Shown: positions 51,976 to 62,451 of the stretch, piece after piece
How positions within the stretch are numbered: position 1 is the stretch's first letter
Layout of the letters: every line of letters begins with the position of its first letter
Assembly: GCF_003762835.1 (NCBI RefSeq)
Contig: NZ_RJWA01000002.1
Coordinates: 434,001 to 498,000, forward strand
Direction of reading: 5' to 3'
DNA: 64,000 bases
Origin: Micromonospora sp. HM5-17
GTDB lineage: Bacteria > Actinomycetota > Actinomycetes > Mycobacteriales > Micromonosporaceae
Position numbers and translations under genes: made by a program
Notes under the pieces: generated by a model
Told to the model about the DNA's origin: nothing
Database searches by the model: none
The model's input: only the letters and a program-made list of their open reading frames with translations

Positions 51976-54900
51976 ATGGACGGCGTCGGACGAGCGGTCG
52001 CGGTCGTACTGGCGGGCTGCCTTGGGCTGGCCATCGGCGTGAGTGGACCGGCCCCGGCGCGGGCCGACCGGCGGACGCCGGCCGCGCCGGCTGCCGTGGG
52101 GGTAGGGGAGGCCCGGGACGAGGCGACGGCGCTGGCGGCGGCGCGGCGTTCCGGGCGAAGTGTCGAGGTGGCCGGTCTGCGGACCGAGACCAGGTCCGTC
52201 TTCGCGAACCCGTCCGGGACGCTGACGTTGCAGGAGCACGCGCGACCCGTACGGGTCCGGGACGGCACCGGGTGGCGGCCCGCCGACCCGACGTTGCACC
52301 GGAACGCGGACGGCAGCGTGACCCCAGGTGCGACCCAGGTGGGGCTCGTCCTCTCCGGCGGCGGCACCGGTCCCCTGCTCCGCGTCTCGTACGCCGACAG
52401 TTCGCTCACGCTCACCTGGCCCGGCCGGCTTCCGGCGCCGGTGTTGGGCGGGGCCACCGCCACCTACCCCGAGGTGCTGCCCGGCGTCGACCTGCGACTG
52501 ACCGCCGACGTGACCGGCTACCAGCAGGAGCTGGTGATCCGGGACCGGGAGGCGGCGCGCAACCCGGCAGTGCGCGACCTCCGCCTCGGCCTGGTCACCC
52601 ACGGCGCCTCGGTGCGGGTCGACGAGGCCGGCAACCTGAGCGTGCTCGACCGTCGGGGCGCCACCGTGCTGCACGGTCCCGCGCCGCGCATGTGGGACTC
52701 CAGCCCGGGCGAGGCGCGGCAGGCCCGGGCACGGGTGTCGGCGAGCGGCGGCGCGCTCACCATCGTGCCGGACCTGTCGCTGCTCACCAATCCGGCGACG
52801 AGGTATCCCGTCGTCGTCGAGCCGTACCTGTACCACCCGGCGACGACGGCCGCCTGGGCGCACGTCAGCAAGCACTTCTCCACGACGTCGTACTACAACT
52901 CGAAGAGTGAGGCGAAGGTCGGCTACTACAACGACCGGTACGCCTCACCGACCTCCGACACGTACCGGGCGTTCTTCCGGATGGAGACCGCGCCGCTGAA
53001 CGGCAAGCAGATCTTCCGCGCCACGTTCTCCCCGTACGAGATCTACTCGTACTCGTGCCAGGCGCGGGCCGTGGAGCTGTGGCTGACCAGCGGCATCAGC
53101 AGCAGCACCACCTGGGCGAAGCAGCCGACGTGGGTACGTCGGCTCGACGCGGTCACGGCCGCCAAGGGATGGGGCCCGAACTGTCCCGCCGGCCCGCTGG
53201 AGTTCGACGCGACCAGCGCGGTGGTGGAGGCGGCGGCGAACAACTGGTCGTCCACGACGCTCGGGTTGCGGGCGACGAACGAGTCCGACACCCACGGCTG
53301 GAAGAAGTTCCGGAACAACCCCACCCTCACCGTCGAGTACAACTCGGTGCCGCAGGTGCCGACGGCGCTGCGGGTCTCGCCGGCGTACGTGTGCACGCCC
53401 GACCCGGCGAGCGCGCCGGCGGTCTCCAGTCTCGCGCCCCGGTTGATCGCCACCCTGGCCGATCCGGACAGCGCGGTGCAGAGCGTCCGGGCCCGGTTCG
53501 AGCTAGCCGAGGGCGGCGTGCCGATCTGGAGCCACGAGACCGAGTTCAAGCAGGCGTCCAGCTTCTCCGCGTCCGTTCCGCCGCTCACCGACGGACAGAC
53601 GTACGCCTTCCGGGTCCAGGCGGACGACGGCATCGCGGCGAGCGACTGGACGGACTGGTGTTACTTCACGGTGGACAGCACGGCACCGAGTCTGGTGCCC
53701 GGGGTCAGCTCGACGGACTACCCGGAGGCCGACCCGGTCGATCCGGTGCGGGCGGGCGGGGTCGGCAAGCCGGGCACGTTCCGGTTCACCCCGAACGGTA
53801 TCGCCGACGTCGCCGCGTACCAGTACGACATCGACAATCCGGAACCGGCACAGCGGGTGGCCGCCACCGGCACCGACCGCAGCGCCACGGTCTCCATCAC
53901 CCCCGGCCCGTCGCCGAGCCCGCTGCGGACGCTGTACGTGCGCAGCGTCGACTCGGCGGGCAACCAGAGCGCGGTCCGGGCGTACGACTTCTACCTCGCG
54001 CCGACCGCCGGCCCCGCCGCGGTGTACCGCCTGGACGAGGGGAGCGGCACGGTGGCCGCCGACGACAGCGGGAACGGGCGTACCGCCACGCTGACCGGTG
54101 GCGGGTGGGCCGAGGGTCGGTTGGGCGCCGGGGCGACCGCGGACGGTACGCCACTGGACGACAAGGCACTCACGCTCAGTGGGAGCGGGCAGTATGCGGC
54201 CACCGCCGGCCCGGTCATCCGTACCGACAGCAGCTTCACCGTCGCCGCCTGGGTGCGCCTGCGGTCCGGCACGGCGAACGCGACCGCGCTGACCCAGGCG
54301 GGCGCGGTGAACGGCGGCTTCCAGCTCTACTACTCCACCTCGTTCGGCTGGGTCTTCAACCGGCACGTCACGGATGCCGACGGCACCGCGATCGTCCGGG
54401 CGACGGCACCGGACCCGCCACAGCTCAACCGGTGGACCCACCTTGCCGGCGTGTACGACCTCTCCGCGCGGCAGCTCCGGCTCTACGTCAACGGGGCGCT
54501 CGCCGGCACGGCCTCGTTCCCGGACCCGCCCTGGCATGCCTCCGGTGCGTTGCAGATCGGCCGGCTGAAGTATGAGGGGACGTTCCGCGAGTACTGGCCG
54601 GGCGAGATCGACGATGTCCGGGTGTACGACCGGGTCGTCTATCCGGCCGAGATCGCGGAGTTCGCCAACCGGCCCGCCGTCCTGGTCGGGCACTGGGCGA
54701 TGGACGAGGGCAGCGGCGTCACCGTGGCCGACGCCTCCGGACGGGACCACCCGCTCACCGCCGCCGGCGGTGTCACCTGGGCCGCAGACCGGTTCGACGT
54801 GCCCGGGGCGGCCGTGGAGACGGACGGTACGACCGGCCGACTCACCACGTCGACCAGCGTGGCCACCACCGACCGCAGCTACAGCGTCAGCGCGTGGGTG

Positions 54901-55323
54901 AAGTTGGCCTCGGCGCCGAGCACCTACGCGACCATCCTCGCCCAGGACGGCACCTACCACTCGGGTCTCTACCTGCAGTACTCGGCGGCGACCCGGAAGT
55001 TCGTCCTCTCCGTCTCCAGCAAGGACGGCAGCGGCGAGGGCGCCAGCCGGGCGTTCGCCCGCTCCGAGGCGGTGGTCGGGCGGTGGACCCATCTCGTCGG
55101 GGTCTACGACGCGGCCGCCCAGCAGATCCGGCTCTACGTCGACGGCGAGTTCGCCTCGTCTGCGCCGTACACCACGGCGTGGCAGGCCGACGGGCCGGTG
55201 CAGGTCGGTCGGTCCCGCTACGCCGGCGCATACAACAACTACTGGCCCGGCTCCATCGACGAGGTACGCGTCTACCAGGGCGTGCTGAGCCAGGCCGAGA
55301 TCGACAACCTAGCGTTTTCCTAG
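51976..55323 (+). CDS. Large secreted DNRLRE/LamG-domain exoprotein
   Basis: 1115 residues. The ATG at 51976 has GGGAGG 6 bases upstream. A signal peptide ends near APARA (about 30). The N-terminal half (about 40-460) has the RHS-partner pattern PVRVRDGTGWRPADPTL, LPGVDLRLTADVTGYQQELV, TRYPVVVEPYLYHPAT and a DNRLRE-like module. A fibronectin-like stretch follows (about 465-570). Two laminin-G/concanavalin-like domains complete it (about 680-895 and 905-1110), both with DEGSG...ADxSG and a WTHLxGVYD...QxRLYV(N/D)G signature. Proteins like this regularly precede secreted RHS toxins in actinomycetes. It probably binds cell-surface glycans. Confidence 0.85.
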   Translation: MDGVGRAVAVVLAGCLGLAIGVSGPAPARADRRTPAAPAAVGVGEARDEATALAAARRSGRSVEVAGLRTETRSVFANPSGTLTLQEHARPVRVRDGTGWRPADPTLHRNADGSVTPGATQVGLVLSGGGTGPLLRVSYADSSLTLTWPGRLPAPVLGGATATYPEVLPGVDLRLTADVTGYQQELVIRDREAARNPAVRDLRLGLVTHGASVRVDEAGNLSVLDRRGATVLHGPAPRMWDSSPGEARQARARVSASGGALTIVPDLSLLTNPATRYPVVVEPYLYHPATTAAWAHVSKHFSTTSYYNSKSEAKVGYYNDRYASPTSDTYRAFFRMETAPLNGKQIFRATFSPYEIYSYSCQARAVELWLTSGISSSTTWAKQPTWVRRLDAVTAAKGWGPNCPAGPLEFDATSAVVEAAANNWSSTTLGLRATNESDTHGWKKFRNNPTLTVEYNSVPQVPTALRVSPAYVCTPDPASAPAVSSLAPRLIATLADPDSAVQSVRARFELAEGGVPIWSHETEFKQASSFSASVPPLTDGQTYAFRVQADDGIAASDWTDWCYFTVDSTAPSLVPGVSSTDYPEADPVDPVRAGGVGKPGTFRFTPNGIADVAAYQYDIDNPEPAQRVAATGTDRSATVSITPGPSPSPLRTLYVRSVDSAGNQSAVRAYDFYLAPTAGPAAVYRLDEGSGTVAADDSGNGRTATLTGGGWAEGRLGAGATADGTPLDDKALTLSGSGQYAATAGPVIRTDSSFTVAAWVRLRSGTANATALTQAGAVNGGFQLYYSTSFGWVFNRHVTDADGTAIVRATAPDPPQLNRWTHLAGVYDLSARQLRLYVNGALAGTASFPDPPWHASGALQIGRLKYEGTFREYWPGEIDDVRVYDRVVYPAEIAEFANRPAVLVGHWAMDEGSGVTVADASGRDHPLTAAGGVTWAADRFDVPGAAVETDGTTGRLTTSTSVATTDRSYSVSAWVKLASAPSTYATILAQDGTYHSGLYLQYSAATRKFVLSVSSKDGSGEGASRAFARSEAVVGRWTHLVGVYDAAAQQIRLYVDGEFASSAPYTTAWQADGPVQVGRSRYAGAYNNYWPGSIDEVRVYQGVLSQAEIDNLAFS

Positions 55324-55406
55324 CTCACGGCGTCCGCCACCGCACCGACCCGTGACTCACAGGCCCCCCGCGACCGCGAGGAACGTGACCCCTGGGGAGG
55401 GTACCG

Positions 55407-58400
55407 ATGCGCAATCTCGACAGACGATGGCGACGATGGACCGGCTACTCGACCGCGGCGGTGATGGCCGTGTCGCTGGCGAGCGTGCCCAGCCGGGCCG
55501 ACGCGGACCCGGGCCCGCGCTGGGCCGCGCTGCCCAAGGACGAAACGGTGACGGGTGCTCCCGCCCGGATGGAGCCGTTGCCTACGGACTCGGCCGCCAC
55601 GGTGCGGGCGCTGGCGGAGCCGACCTGGCCGGCGGCGGGGTCGGCGTCGGTCGACCTGGCCACGGTGGGCGCCGGAGCCAGGGGCGTTGCCGCGGCGCGG
55701 GCCGGGAAGCTGCCGGTCTGGGTGGCACCGACCGCCCAGGTCGCGGCCGGCAGGGCGGCCGGCCCGGCCCGGGTACGGGTGGAGGTGTTGGACCGCGCGG
55801 CGACCGAGCGGGCCGGCGTGCCGGGCGTGCTGATCCGGCTGGCCGCCGAGTCGGACACGGCCACCGAGAAGGCGGCGGCCAAGGCGGACGTGCGGGCGGT
55901 GACGAGTCGGGCGGCGGTGTCGGTCGACTACGGGGCGTTCGCGGGTGCGTTCGGCGGTGACTGGACGACCCGGCTGCGGTTCGTCCCGGTGCCGGAGTGC
56001 GCGCTGTCGACGCCGGATCGGCCGGAGTGCTGGCCGGGGGACCCGGTGCTGACCCGCAACGACACCACCACGAAGCGGGTCACCGCCGAGCTGGACACCG
56101 CCACCGGGCTGTACGCGCTCTTCGCGGGGGTGTCCGGCAGCGGCGGTGACTACAGCGCGACGTCGTTGGCGCCGTCGTCGACCTGGCAGGTGAGCCCGCA
56201 GACCGGCGACTTCACCTGGCAGTACGAGCTGGACACGCCGCCGGGGCTGAACGGCCCGGAGCCGCAGGTGGCGATCGGCTACTCCTCGGGCTCGGTGGAC
56301 GGCCGGATCGCCTCCACCAACAACCAGACGTCGTGGGTGGGTGAGGGGTTCGACCTCGCCCCGGGCGGGTTCATCGAGCGGCGCTACAAGCCCTGCGCCG
56401 ACGACGGCTCGGCCGGCTCCCCGAAGCGCGGCGACCTGTGTTTCGCGTACGACAACGCGACGATGTCGCTGAACGGGGCGGCGACCGAGCTGCTCTACGA
56501 CGACGAGACCAAGACCTGGCAACCGAAGAACGACGACGGCACCCGGATCGAGCGGCTGACCGGCGCGGTCAACGGCGACAAGGAGGAGGGCGAGTACTGG
56601 CGGGTCACCACGATCGACGGCACCCAGTACTACTTCGGGCTCAACCGGCTGCCGACCTGGAAGAGCGGCGACCCGGAGACGAACTCGACCTGGACGGTGC
56701 CGGTCTACGGCAACAACTCGGGCGAGCCGTGCTACAAGGCGAGCTTCGCCGACGCGTGGTGCCAGCAGGCGTGGCGGTGGAACCTCGACTACGTCGTGGA
56801 CCCGCGGGGCAACGCGATGGCCTACTTCTACGCCAAGGAGACCAACTACTACGCCCGGAACCGGAGCACCGCCACCCAGTACGTCCGGGGCGGCTACCTC
56901 ACGGAGATCCGGTACGGCCTGCGGAAGGAGACGCCGTACGCGACCGCGCCGGTGAGGGTGGTCTTCGGGGTGTCGGAGCGGTGTCTGCCCAGCGGCACGA
57001 TCACCTGTTCGGACGCGCAGTTCACCACGGCGAACGCCCGGTACTGGCCGGACACCCCGGTCGACCAGAACTGCAAGTCGGGGCAGTCGTGCAGCACGAA
57101 CATCGCCCCGTCGTTCTGGACCCGCAAGCGGCTGACCTCGGTGACCACCCAGGTGCTGCGCGGTAGCGCGTACTCGGACGTGGACGTGTGGACGCTGCGG
57201 CACACGTTCCCGGCGTCGGATTCCGGCACCCCGGCGCTGTGGCTGGCCGGGATCACGCACGAGGGCCGGGTCGGTGGCACCCTGGCCCAGCCGGAGATCG
57301 AGTTCCAGTCGGTGCAGATGCCGAACCGGGTGGACGGCCAGGAGAACATCCCGCCGATGGTGAAGCGCCGGGTGCGGACGATCGTCACCGAGTCCGGAGG
57401 CACGATCACCGTCACCTACTCGGACCTCGACTGCGCGGTGGGCGCGTTGCCGGTGCCGGACAGCAACACCCGACGGTGTTTCCCGACCATCTGGCAGGCG
57501 GAGGGCGAGACCAAGCCGAAGGAGGACTGGTTCCACAAGTACGTCACCACCCAGGTGGTGGAGGACAGCCGGATCGCGGGCGAGGCCAACGAGGTCACCA
57601 GCTACGAGTACGTCGGCGGCGCTGCGTGGCACTTCGCCGACGACGACGGCCTGGTGAAGGAGAAGGAGAAGACCTGGTCGCAGTGGCGCGGCTACGAGCG
57701 GGTACGGGTTCGGCAGGGTACGGCGACGGAGTTGCCGTCGGAGACGGAGTACCTGTACCTGCGCGGCATGAACGGCGACAAGCAGTCCTCCGGTACGCCG
57801 CGACAGGTCAGCGTCACCCCGTCCGAGGGACCGCCGGTCCCCGACGATCCACATCTGCAGGGCTTCCTGCTCGAGGAGATCGAGCGGTCCGGTCCGGGCG
57901 GCGCGGAGATCTCTAGCAAGATCAACGACCCGTGGGTCGCGGGTCCCACCGCGGTCCGGGAGCGGCCGTGGGGGGTGACCCGGGCGTACACGGTGAACGT
58001 GGCTCGGGTCCGGACCCGGGTGCCGCTGGCCTCGGGCGGATACCGGCGTACCGAGACGGCGACGACCTACACCGCCGAGGGGCTGCCGGCCGAGGTCGAC
58101 GACGCCGGGGACACCGCGGTGACCGGCGACGAGAAGTGCACCCGGCACAGCTACGCCCGCGCCGAGTCGGAGTGGATGCTGTCCTACCCGAGCCGGGTGA
58201 CGACGGTGGCCGCGCCGTGTACGACCCCGCTCCGTACCCTCGCGGCCGAGGACATCATCTCCGACGAGCAGACCAGCTACGACGGCCAGGCCGCGGGCGC
58301 GCCCCCGACGAAGGGGCTGCCGACCCTGACCGAGGAGATGACCGCCACGGGCGGCTTCCGGACCACGGCCCGGAACGTGTACGACATCTACGGCCGGGTG

Positions 58401-61400
58401 GTGGAGTCGTACGACACGCTGAACAACAAGACCACCACCGTGTACACGCCGGCCACCGGCGGGCCGTTGACGAAGAAGACGGTGACCAACCCGCTCGGGC
58501 ACGTCGAGACCACCGAGTACGACCCGGCGTGGGGTGAGGAGCTGGTCACGGTCGACGAGGGCGGCAAGCGCACCGAGTTCGCGTACGACCCGCTCGGCCG
58601 GCTGAGCAAGGTCTGGCTGCCGGGCCGGTCGCGTAACCAGACGCCGAGCGAGGAGTACAGCTACGAGATCACCAAGGACAAGCCGTCGGTGGTCGTGACC
58701 CGGCAGCTCGGCAACGACGGGAGCAGCTACAGCACCAGCTACGAGATCTTCGACGCGCTGCTGCGCCCCCGGCAGACCCAGACCCCGGCCCCGGGCGGGG
58801 GACGGGTGCTGACCGACGTGTACCACGACACGCGCGGCATGGTGGTGAAGCAGAACCAGCCGTACTACTACGACGCGCAACCGCCCAGCGGTGACCTGGT
58901 GGTCGTGCCGGACGCGCAGATCCCTGCCCAGGTCGCCTTCCTCTACGACGGTGCCGGACGGGAGACCGCGGAGATCTTCAAGGTCCGGGGTGTGGAGAAG
59001 TGGCGCACCACCACCACGTACGGCGGTGACCGGGTGACCGTGGACCCGCCGCAGGGGGAGACCGCGACCACCACGATCCTGGATGCCGCCGGCGCCACGG
59101 TGGAACTGTGGCAGTACCACGGCGACAGCCCCACCGGCCCGTACGACGTGACCAGGTACAGCCACACCAAGGACGGTGAGCTGGCCACGGTCACCGACTC
59201 GATGAACAACGTCCGCCGCCACCACTACGACCTCCGCGGCCGACTGGTCGCGGTGGACGACCCGGACGCCGGAAGGATCACCTACCGGTACGACGACGAG
59301 GACCGGCTCGTCTCCAGCACCGACGCCCGTGGGCGCACCCTGAGCTACACCTACGACGCCCTGGACCGGATCACCGCCACCTACGAGGGCACCACCAAGC
59401 TGACCGAGTACACCTACGACACCCTCGTCAAGGGTGAACTCACCAGCAAGACCCGGTACGTGGACGGGAACGCGTACACGGTCACGGTCACCGGGTACGA
59501 CGAGGCCGACCATCCGACCGGCATCCGGTACACGATCCCGGCGTCGGAGGGTGCGCTCGCCGGGACGTACGAGTTCCGGACGACGTACCACCTGGACGGG
59601 TCGGTCGCGACCAGCACCCATCCGGCCGTCGGTGGTCTGCCCGCCGAGACGGTCCGGTACGGCTACGACGCGCTCGGGATGCCCACCACCCTGACCGGCC
59701 TCACCTCCTACGTCACCGAGAGCCTCTACTCGAAGCTCGGCGAGGAGATCCGGCACGTGTACTCCACCGGCGGCAAGTCGGTGGTACGCACCTACGAGTA
59801 CGAGGACGGCACCCGCCGGCTCAAGCGGGTCATCACCGAACGTGACGGTACGCCGCAGCGGGTCTCCGACGTCAGCTACGACTACGACCCGGCCGGCAAC
59901 ATCCTGCGGATCAGCGACGCCCCACCGGAGCAGGCCGCCGACACGCAGTGCTTCCAGTACGACCATCTTCGGCGGATGACCGAGGCGTGGACCCCGCGGG
60001 ACGGCAACTGCGCGGCCACCCGGTCGGTGGCGGCGCTCGGCGGACCGGCCCCGTACTGGTACTCCTACAGCTACGACAAGGTCGGCAACCGGACGAAGGA
60101 GGTCCGGCACGCCCTGGGCGGGGACACCACCCGCACCTACACCACCCCGGCCGCCGGTACCGCCCAGCCGCACACCCTCACCTCGGTGAGCACCAGCGGC
60201 CCGGACGGCACCCGGACCGACACCTACGCCTACGACGCCTCCGGCAACACCATCAAGCGGGTGGTCAACGGGGTGACGCAGGAGCTGGAGTGGACGGTCG
60301 AGGGTCACCTCGCCAAGGTCACCGAGGGCACCAAGGTGACCAGCTACGTCTACGACGCGGACGGTGAGCGCCTCATCCGTCGTGCCCCGGACAGCACCAC
60401 GCTCTACCTGGGCGGGACCGAGCTGACGCTGAAGAACGGCCAGGTCAGCGGTCTTCGGTACTACAGCCACGGCGGTGACGTGGTCGCGGTGCGGACCCCC
60501 GCCGGGGTCCGGTTCCTGTTCAGCGACCACCACGGCACCGACGAGCTGAGCATCGACGCGACCACCATGGCGGTGACGCAGCGGCGCTTCGACCCGTTCG
60601 GTGCGCCACGCGGGCCGCAACCGGCGGACTGGACCGGTGACCGGGCGTTCGTCGGCGGCACGCACGACCCGTCCACCGGGCTGATCCACCTCGGCGCCCG
60701 CGAGTACGACCCGCTCATCGGCCGGTTCATCAGCCTCGACCCGATCATCGACGTCGAGGACCCGCAGCAGATGCACGGTTACGCGTACGCGAACAACAGC
60801 CCGGAGACGTTCTCCGACCCGGACGGCAAGTGGTCGTTCTGCGGCTGGTGCAAGCGGGCCTGGTCCGCCGCCAAGCGGGCCGCCGCGGCCGCGTACGCCC
60901 GGTGGAAGGCATGGATGGCCTGGAAGGCGTGGAAGGCCCGGGTCGAGGCCGCCCGCCGCTGGGCCAAGCAGAAGGCCGAGGCGGCGAAGCGGGCCGCCAA
61001 GAAGGCCAAGCAGCTCGCCCGCAAGGTGGTCCGCAAGGCGAAGCACGCCGCCCGCAAGGCGTACCACGCGGCGAAGAAACAGGTGAAGAAGCACGTCCGT
61101 GCCTTCAAGAACGTCGCCAAACGCGCCGCCAAGGCGGCGACCAGAGCCGCCAAGAAGGCCGGGAGAGCGGTGACCAAGGCCGCCAAGTGGGTCGACAAAC
61201 ACGTCGACTGGGGCAAGGTGTGGACCGTCACCAAGGTCGCGTTGGCCGTGGTCGCGATGTTCAGCTGCACCATCTGTGCCATCGCCGCCTACGCCACGAT
61301 GGCGATCAGCGCCATCGAGGCCGCCAACAGCGTCCGCACCGGCGACTACGCCGGGGCCGCGATGGCCATGGTGCCCGGCGGTGCCGCCGGCCGCGGCGCG

Positions 61401-61718
61401 CGGTTCGCGGTGAACTCCGCCGGAGAGGTCACGGACTTCGGCGCGGCCGCGGCGAAACTGTGGGGTAGGCAGGTCCCGTCGGGATGGATGCCCAGGGTCG
61501 CCAACAACGGAAAGGGTGTGGTCTTCCAGCGCTCCGGTGCGCAGGGCAACGCCGACATGATCCGGGTCATGGACCCGACGCCGATGTACCCGCAGGGCTA
61601 CGTCCGGATCCACAACTCGCACGGCCAGCCGGTCGACGTGAATGGGAAGCCGGGGTCGAAGGCGGCGACCCACATACCATTGGGTGGATCGGACCCGTGG
61701 AACTGGTGGCCGAGTTAG
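55407..61718 (+). CDS. Secreted RHS/YD-repeat polymorphic toxin
   Basis: 2103 residues. The ATG at 55407 has GGGGAGG 6 bases upstream. A signal peptide (1-32) leads to a 200-residue N-domain, then an SpvB-like opening (TWQVSPQTGDFTWQYEL, AIGYSSGSVDGRIAST near 290). YD repeats run from about 960 to 1760. The conserved RHS core end is YDPLIGRFISLDPI near 1770, where the cocoon is normally cleaved. Beyond it are a Lys/Ala/Arg-rich helix (about 1810-1940), a hydrophobic segment (VALAVVAMFSCTICAIAAYA) and a C-terminal tip (about 2025-2103) with VVFQRSGAQGNADMIRVMDP and YVRIHNSHGQPVDVNGKPGS, an RNase-like polymorphic toxin pattern that I cannot name exactly. The next gene is the likely immunity protein. 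Confidence 0.9.
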   Translation: MRNLDRRWRRWTGYSTAAVMAVSLASVPSRADADPGPRWAALPKDETVTGAPARMEPLPTDSAATVRALAEPTWPAAGSASVDLATVGAGARGVAAARAGKLPVWVAPTAQVAAGRAAGPARVRVEVLDRAATERAGVPGVLIRLAAESDTATEKAAAKADVRAVTSRAAVSVDYGAFAGAFGGDWTTRLRFVPVPECALSTPDRPECWPGDPVLTRNDTTTKRVTAELDTATGLYALFAGVSGSGGDYSATSLAPSSTWQVSPQTGDFTWQYELDTPPGLNGPEPQVAIGYSSGSVDGRIASTNNQTSWVGEGFDLAPGGFIERRYKPCADDGSAGSPKRGDLCFAYDNATMSLNGAATELLYDDETKTWQPKNDDGTRIERLTGAVNGDKEEGEYWRVTTIDGTQYYFGLNRLPTWKSGDPETNSTWTVPVYGNNSGEPCYKASFADAWCQQAWRWNLDYVVDPRGNAMAYFYAKETNYYARNRSTATQYVRGGYLTEIRYGLRKETPYATAPVRVVFGVSERCLPSGTITCSDAQFTTANARYWPDTPVDQNCKSGQSCSTNIAPSFWTRKRLTSVTTQVLRGSAYSDVDVWTLRHTFPASDSGTPALWLAGITHEGRVGGTLAQPEIEFQSVQMPNRVDGQENIPPMVKRRVRTIVTESGGTITVTYSDLDCAVGALPVPDSNTRRCFPTIWQAEGETKPKEDWFHKYVTTQVVEDSRIAGEANEVTSYEYVGGAAWHFADDDGLVKEKEKTWSQWRGYERVRVRQGTATELPSETEYLYLRGMNGDKQSSGTPRQVSVTPSEGPPVPDDPHLQGFLLEEIERSGPGGAEISSKINDPWVAGPTAVRERPWGVTRAYTVNVARVRTRVPLASGGYRRTETATTYTAEGLPAEVDDAGDTAVTGDEKCTRHSYARAESEWMLSYPSRVTTVAAPCTTPLRTLAAEDIISDEQTSYDGQAAGAPPTKGLPTLTEEMTATGGFRTTARNVYDIYGRVVESYDTLNNKTTTVYTPATGGPLTKKTVTNPLGHVETTEYDPAWGEELVTVDEGGKRTEFAYDPLGRLSKVWLPGRSRNQTPSEEYSYEITKDKPSVVVTRQLGNDGSSYSTSYEIFDALLRPRQTQTPAPGGGRVLTDVYHDTRGMVVKQNQPYYYDAQPPSGDLVVVPDAQIPAQVAFLYDGAGRETAEIFKVRGVEKWRTTTTYGGDRVTVDPPQGETATTTILDAAGATVELWQYHGDSPTGPYDVTRYSHTKDGELATVTDSMNNVRRHHYDLRGRLVAVDDPDAGRITYRYDDEDRLVSSTDARGRTLSYTYDALDRITATYEGTTKLTEYTYDTLVKGELTSKTRYVDGNAYTVTVTGYDEADHPTGIRYTIPASEGALAGTYEFRTTYHLDGSVATSTHPAVGGLPAETVRYGYDALGMPTTLTGLTSYVTESLYSKLGEEIRHVYSTGGKSVVRTYEYEDGTRRLKRVITERDGTPQRVSDVSYDYDPAGNILRISDAPPEQAADTQCFQYDHLRRMTEAWTPRDGNCAATRSVAALGGPAPYWYSYSYDKVGNRTKEVRHALGGDTTRTYTTPAAGTAQPHTLTSVSTSGPDGTRTDTYAYDASGNTIKRVVNGVTQELEWTVEGHLAKVTEGTKVTSYVYDADGERLIRRAPDSTTLYLGGTELTLKNGQVSGLRYYSHGGDVVAVRTPAGVRFLFSDHHGTDELSIDATTMAVTQRRFDPFGAPRGPQPADWTGDRAFVGGTHDPSTGLIHLGAREYDPLIGRFISLDPIIDVEDPQQMHGYAYANNSPETFSDPDGKWSFCGWCKRAWSAAKRAAAAAYARWKAWMAWKAWKARVEAARRWAKQKAEAAKRAAKKAKQLARKVVRKAKHAARKAYHAAKKQVKKHVRAFKNVAKRAAKAATRAAKKAGRAVTKAAKWVDKHVDWGKVWTVTKVALAVVAMFSCTICAIAAYATMAISAIEAANSVRTGDYAGAAMAMVPGGAAGRGARFAVNSAGEVTDFGAAAAKLWGRQVPSGWMPRVANNGKGVVFQRSGAQGNADMIRVMDPTPMYPQGYVRIHNSHGQPVDVNGKPGSKAATHIPLGGSDPWNWWPS

Positions 61719-61730
61719 GGCGGGATCGCG

Positions 61731-62144
61731 ATGGAGATGGTTGACCGTGGCGACCGGTGGTCCCTGGCCGGCGACGACGCGGAGGTGACACGGGTCTGTT
61801 TCGACTGGGCGGTGACCCTGACCGTCGGTCCCGTGGAGCCTCAGCTGAGCGTGCGGGTCGAGTCGCCGTTCGTGCTCGCCGGCCTGGAGGGTGCGCCACG
61901 GCAGGTGGATCCCGAGGGCGAGCCCTCGGATCTGGCTCCGGTGTTGTGGCTGGTACGTCGCCGGCTGACGAGACTGGACGCCTTCAAGGACGGACGTCTC
62001 GACATCGGGTTCTCCGGAGGTGTCGATCTGACCGTTCCCGTTTCCGAGGAGTTCGAGGCATGGGAACTCACCGACTCGGCCGGCGGTCGGATCGTCTCGC
62101 TGCCCGGCGGCGGCACCACCACCTGGTCGCGCGTCGACGGATAG
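61731..62144 (+). CDS. DUF6188-family protein, probable RHS immunity factor
   Basis: 137 residues from an ATG 12 bp after the RHS stop. The DUF6188 pattern is clear: CFDWAVTLTVGPVEPQLSVR, VLWLVRRRLTRLDAFKDGRL, DLTVPVSEEFEAWELTDSAG and a terminal SLPGGGTTTWSRV. The family often sits right after secreted polymorphic toxins. Neutralising the RHS tip is the simplest role. Confidence 0.8.
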   Translation: MEMVDRGDRWSLAGDDAEVTRVCFDWAVTLTVGPVEPQLSVRVESPFVLAGLEGAPRQVDPEGEPSDLAPVLWLVRRRLTRLDAFKDGRLDIGFSGGVDLTVPVSEEFEAWELTDSAGGRIVSLPGGGTTTWSRVDG

Positions 62145-62451
62145 CGAGGAGGTTCGCCGATCCGGACGGCGTGCCTCCGCACCCGACCGACGGAGACCGA
62201 CTCACCGGGATGCCCGGTGACCGGCGGTGGGACCGGGCAGACTGACCGGATACCGAACGAGAGCCAGAAACGTCCTCAGGGGCCAGGGTCGCGGTCGCGG
62301 CCATGGCCCCACCGTTGTCGATCGTGCCGAGGCACCATCGTCGCGCTGGTCCGGTGCCGTCTGGTCGCCCGCCGACCGCGCTGGCCGTGTCCACTCCACG
62401 GGTGCGGTGCCGGGGCGCGCCGACGGCGGTGCGCGACCCGGGCGGACCGGA
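62145..62451. other. Gap between convergent DUF6188 and AfsR-like genes
   Basis: 307 bp of GC-rich DNA with no convincing gene. I see no strong terminator hairpin here. Confidence 0.35.

Noticed and set aside
55320-61673. A very long open frame on the minus strand opposite the RHS gene
   Set aside because: It is the mirror of a high-GC coding sequence. Its translation is Arg/Val/Gly-rich low complexity without motifs, while the plus strand has a signal peptide, YD repeats and a ribosome site.
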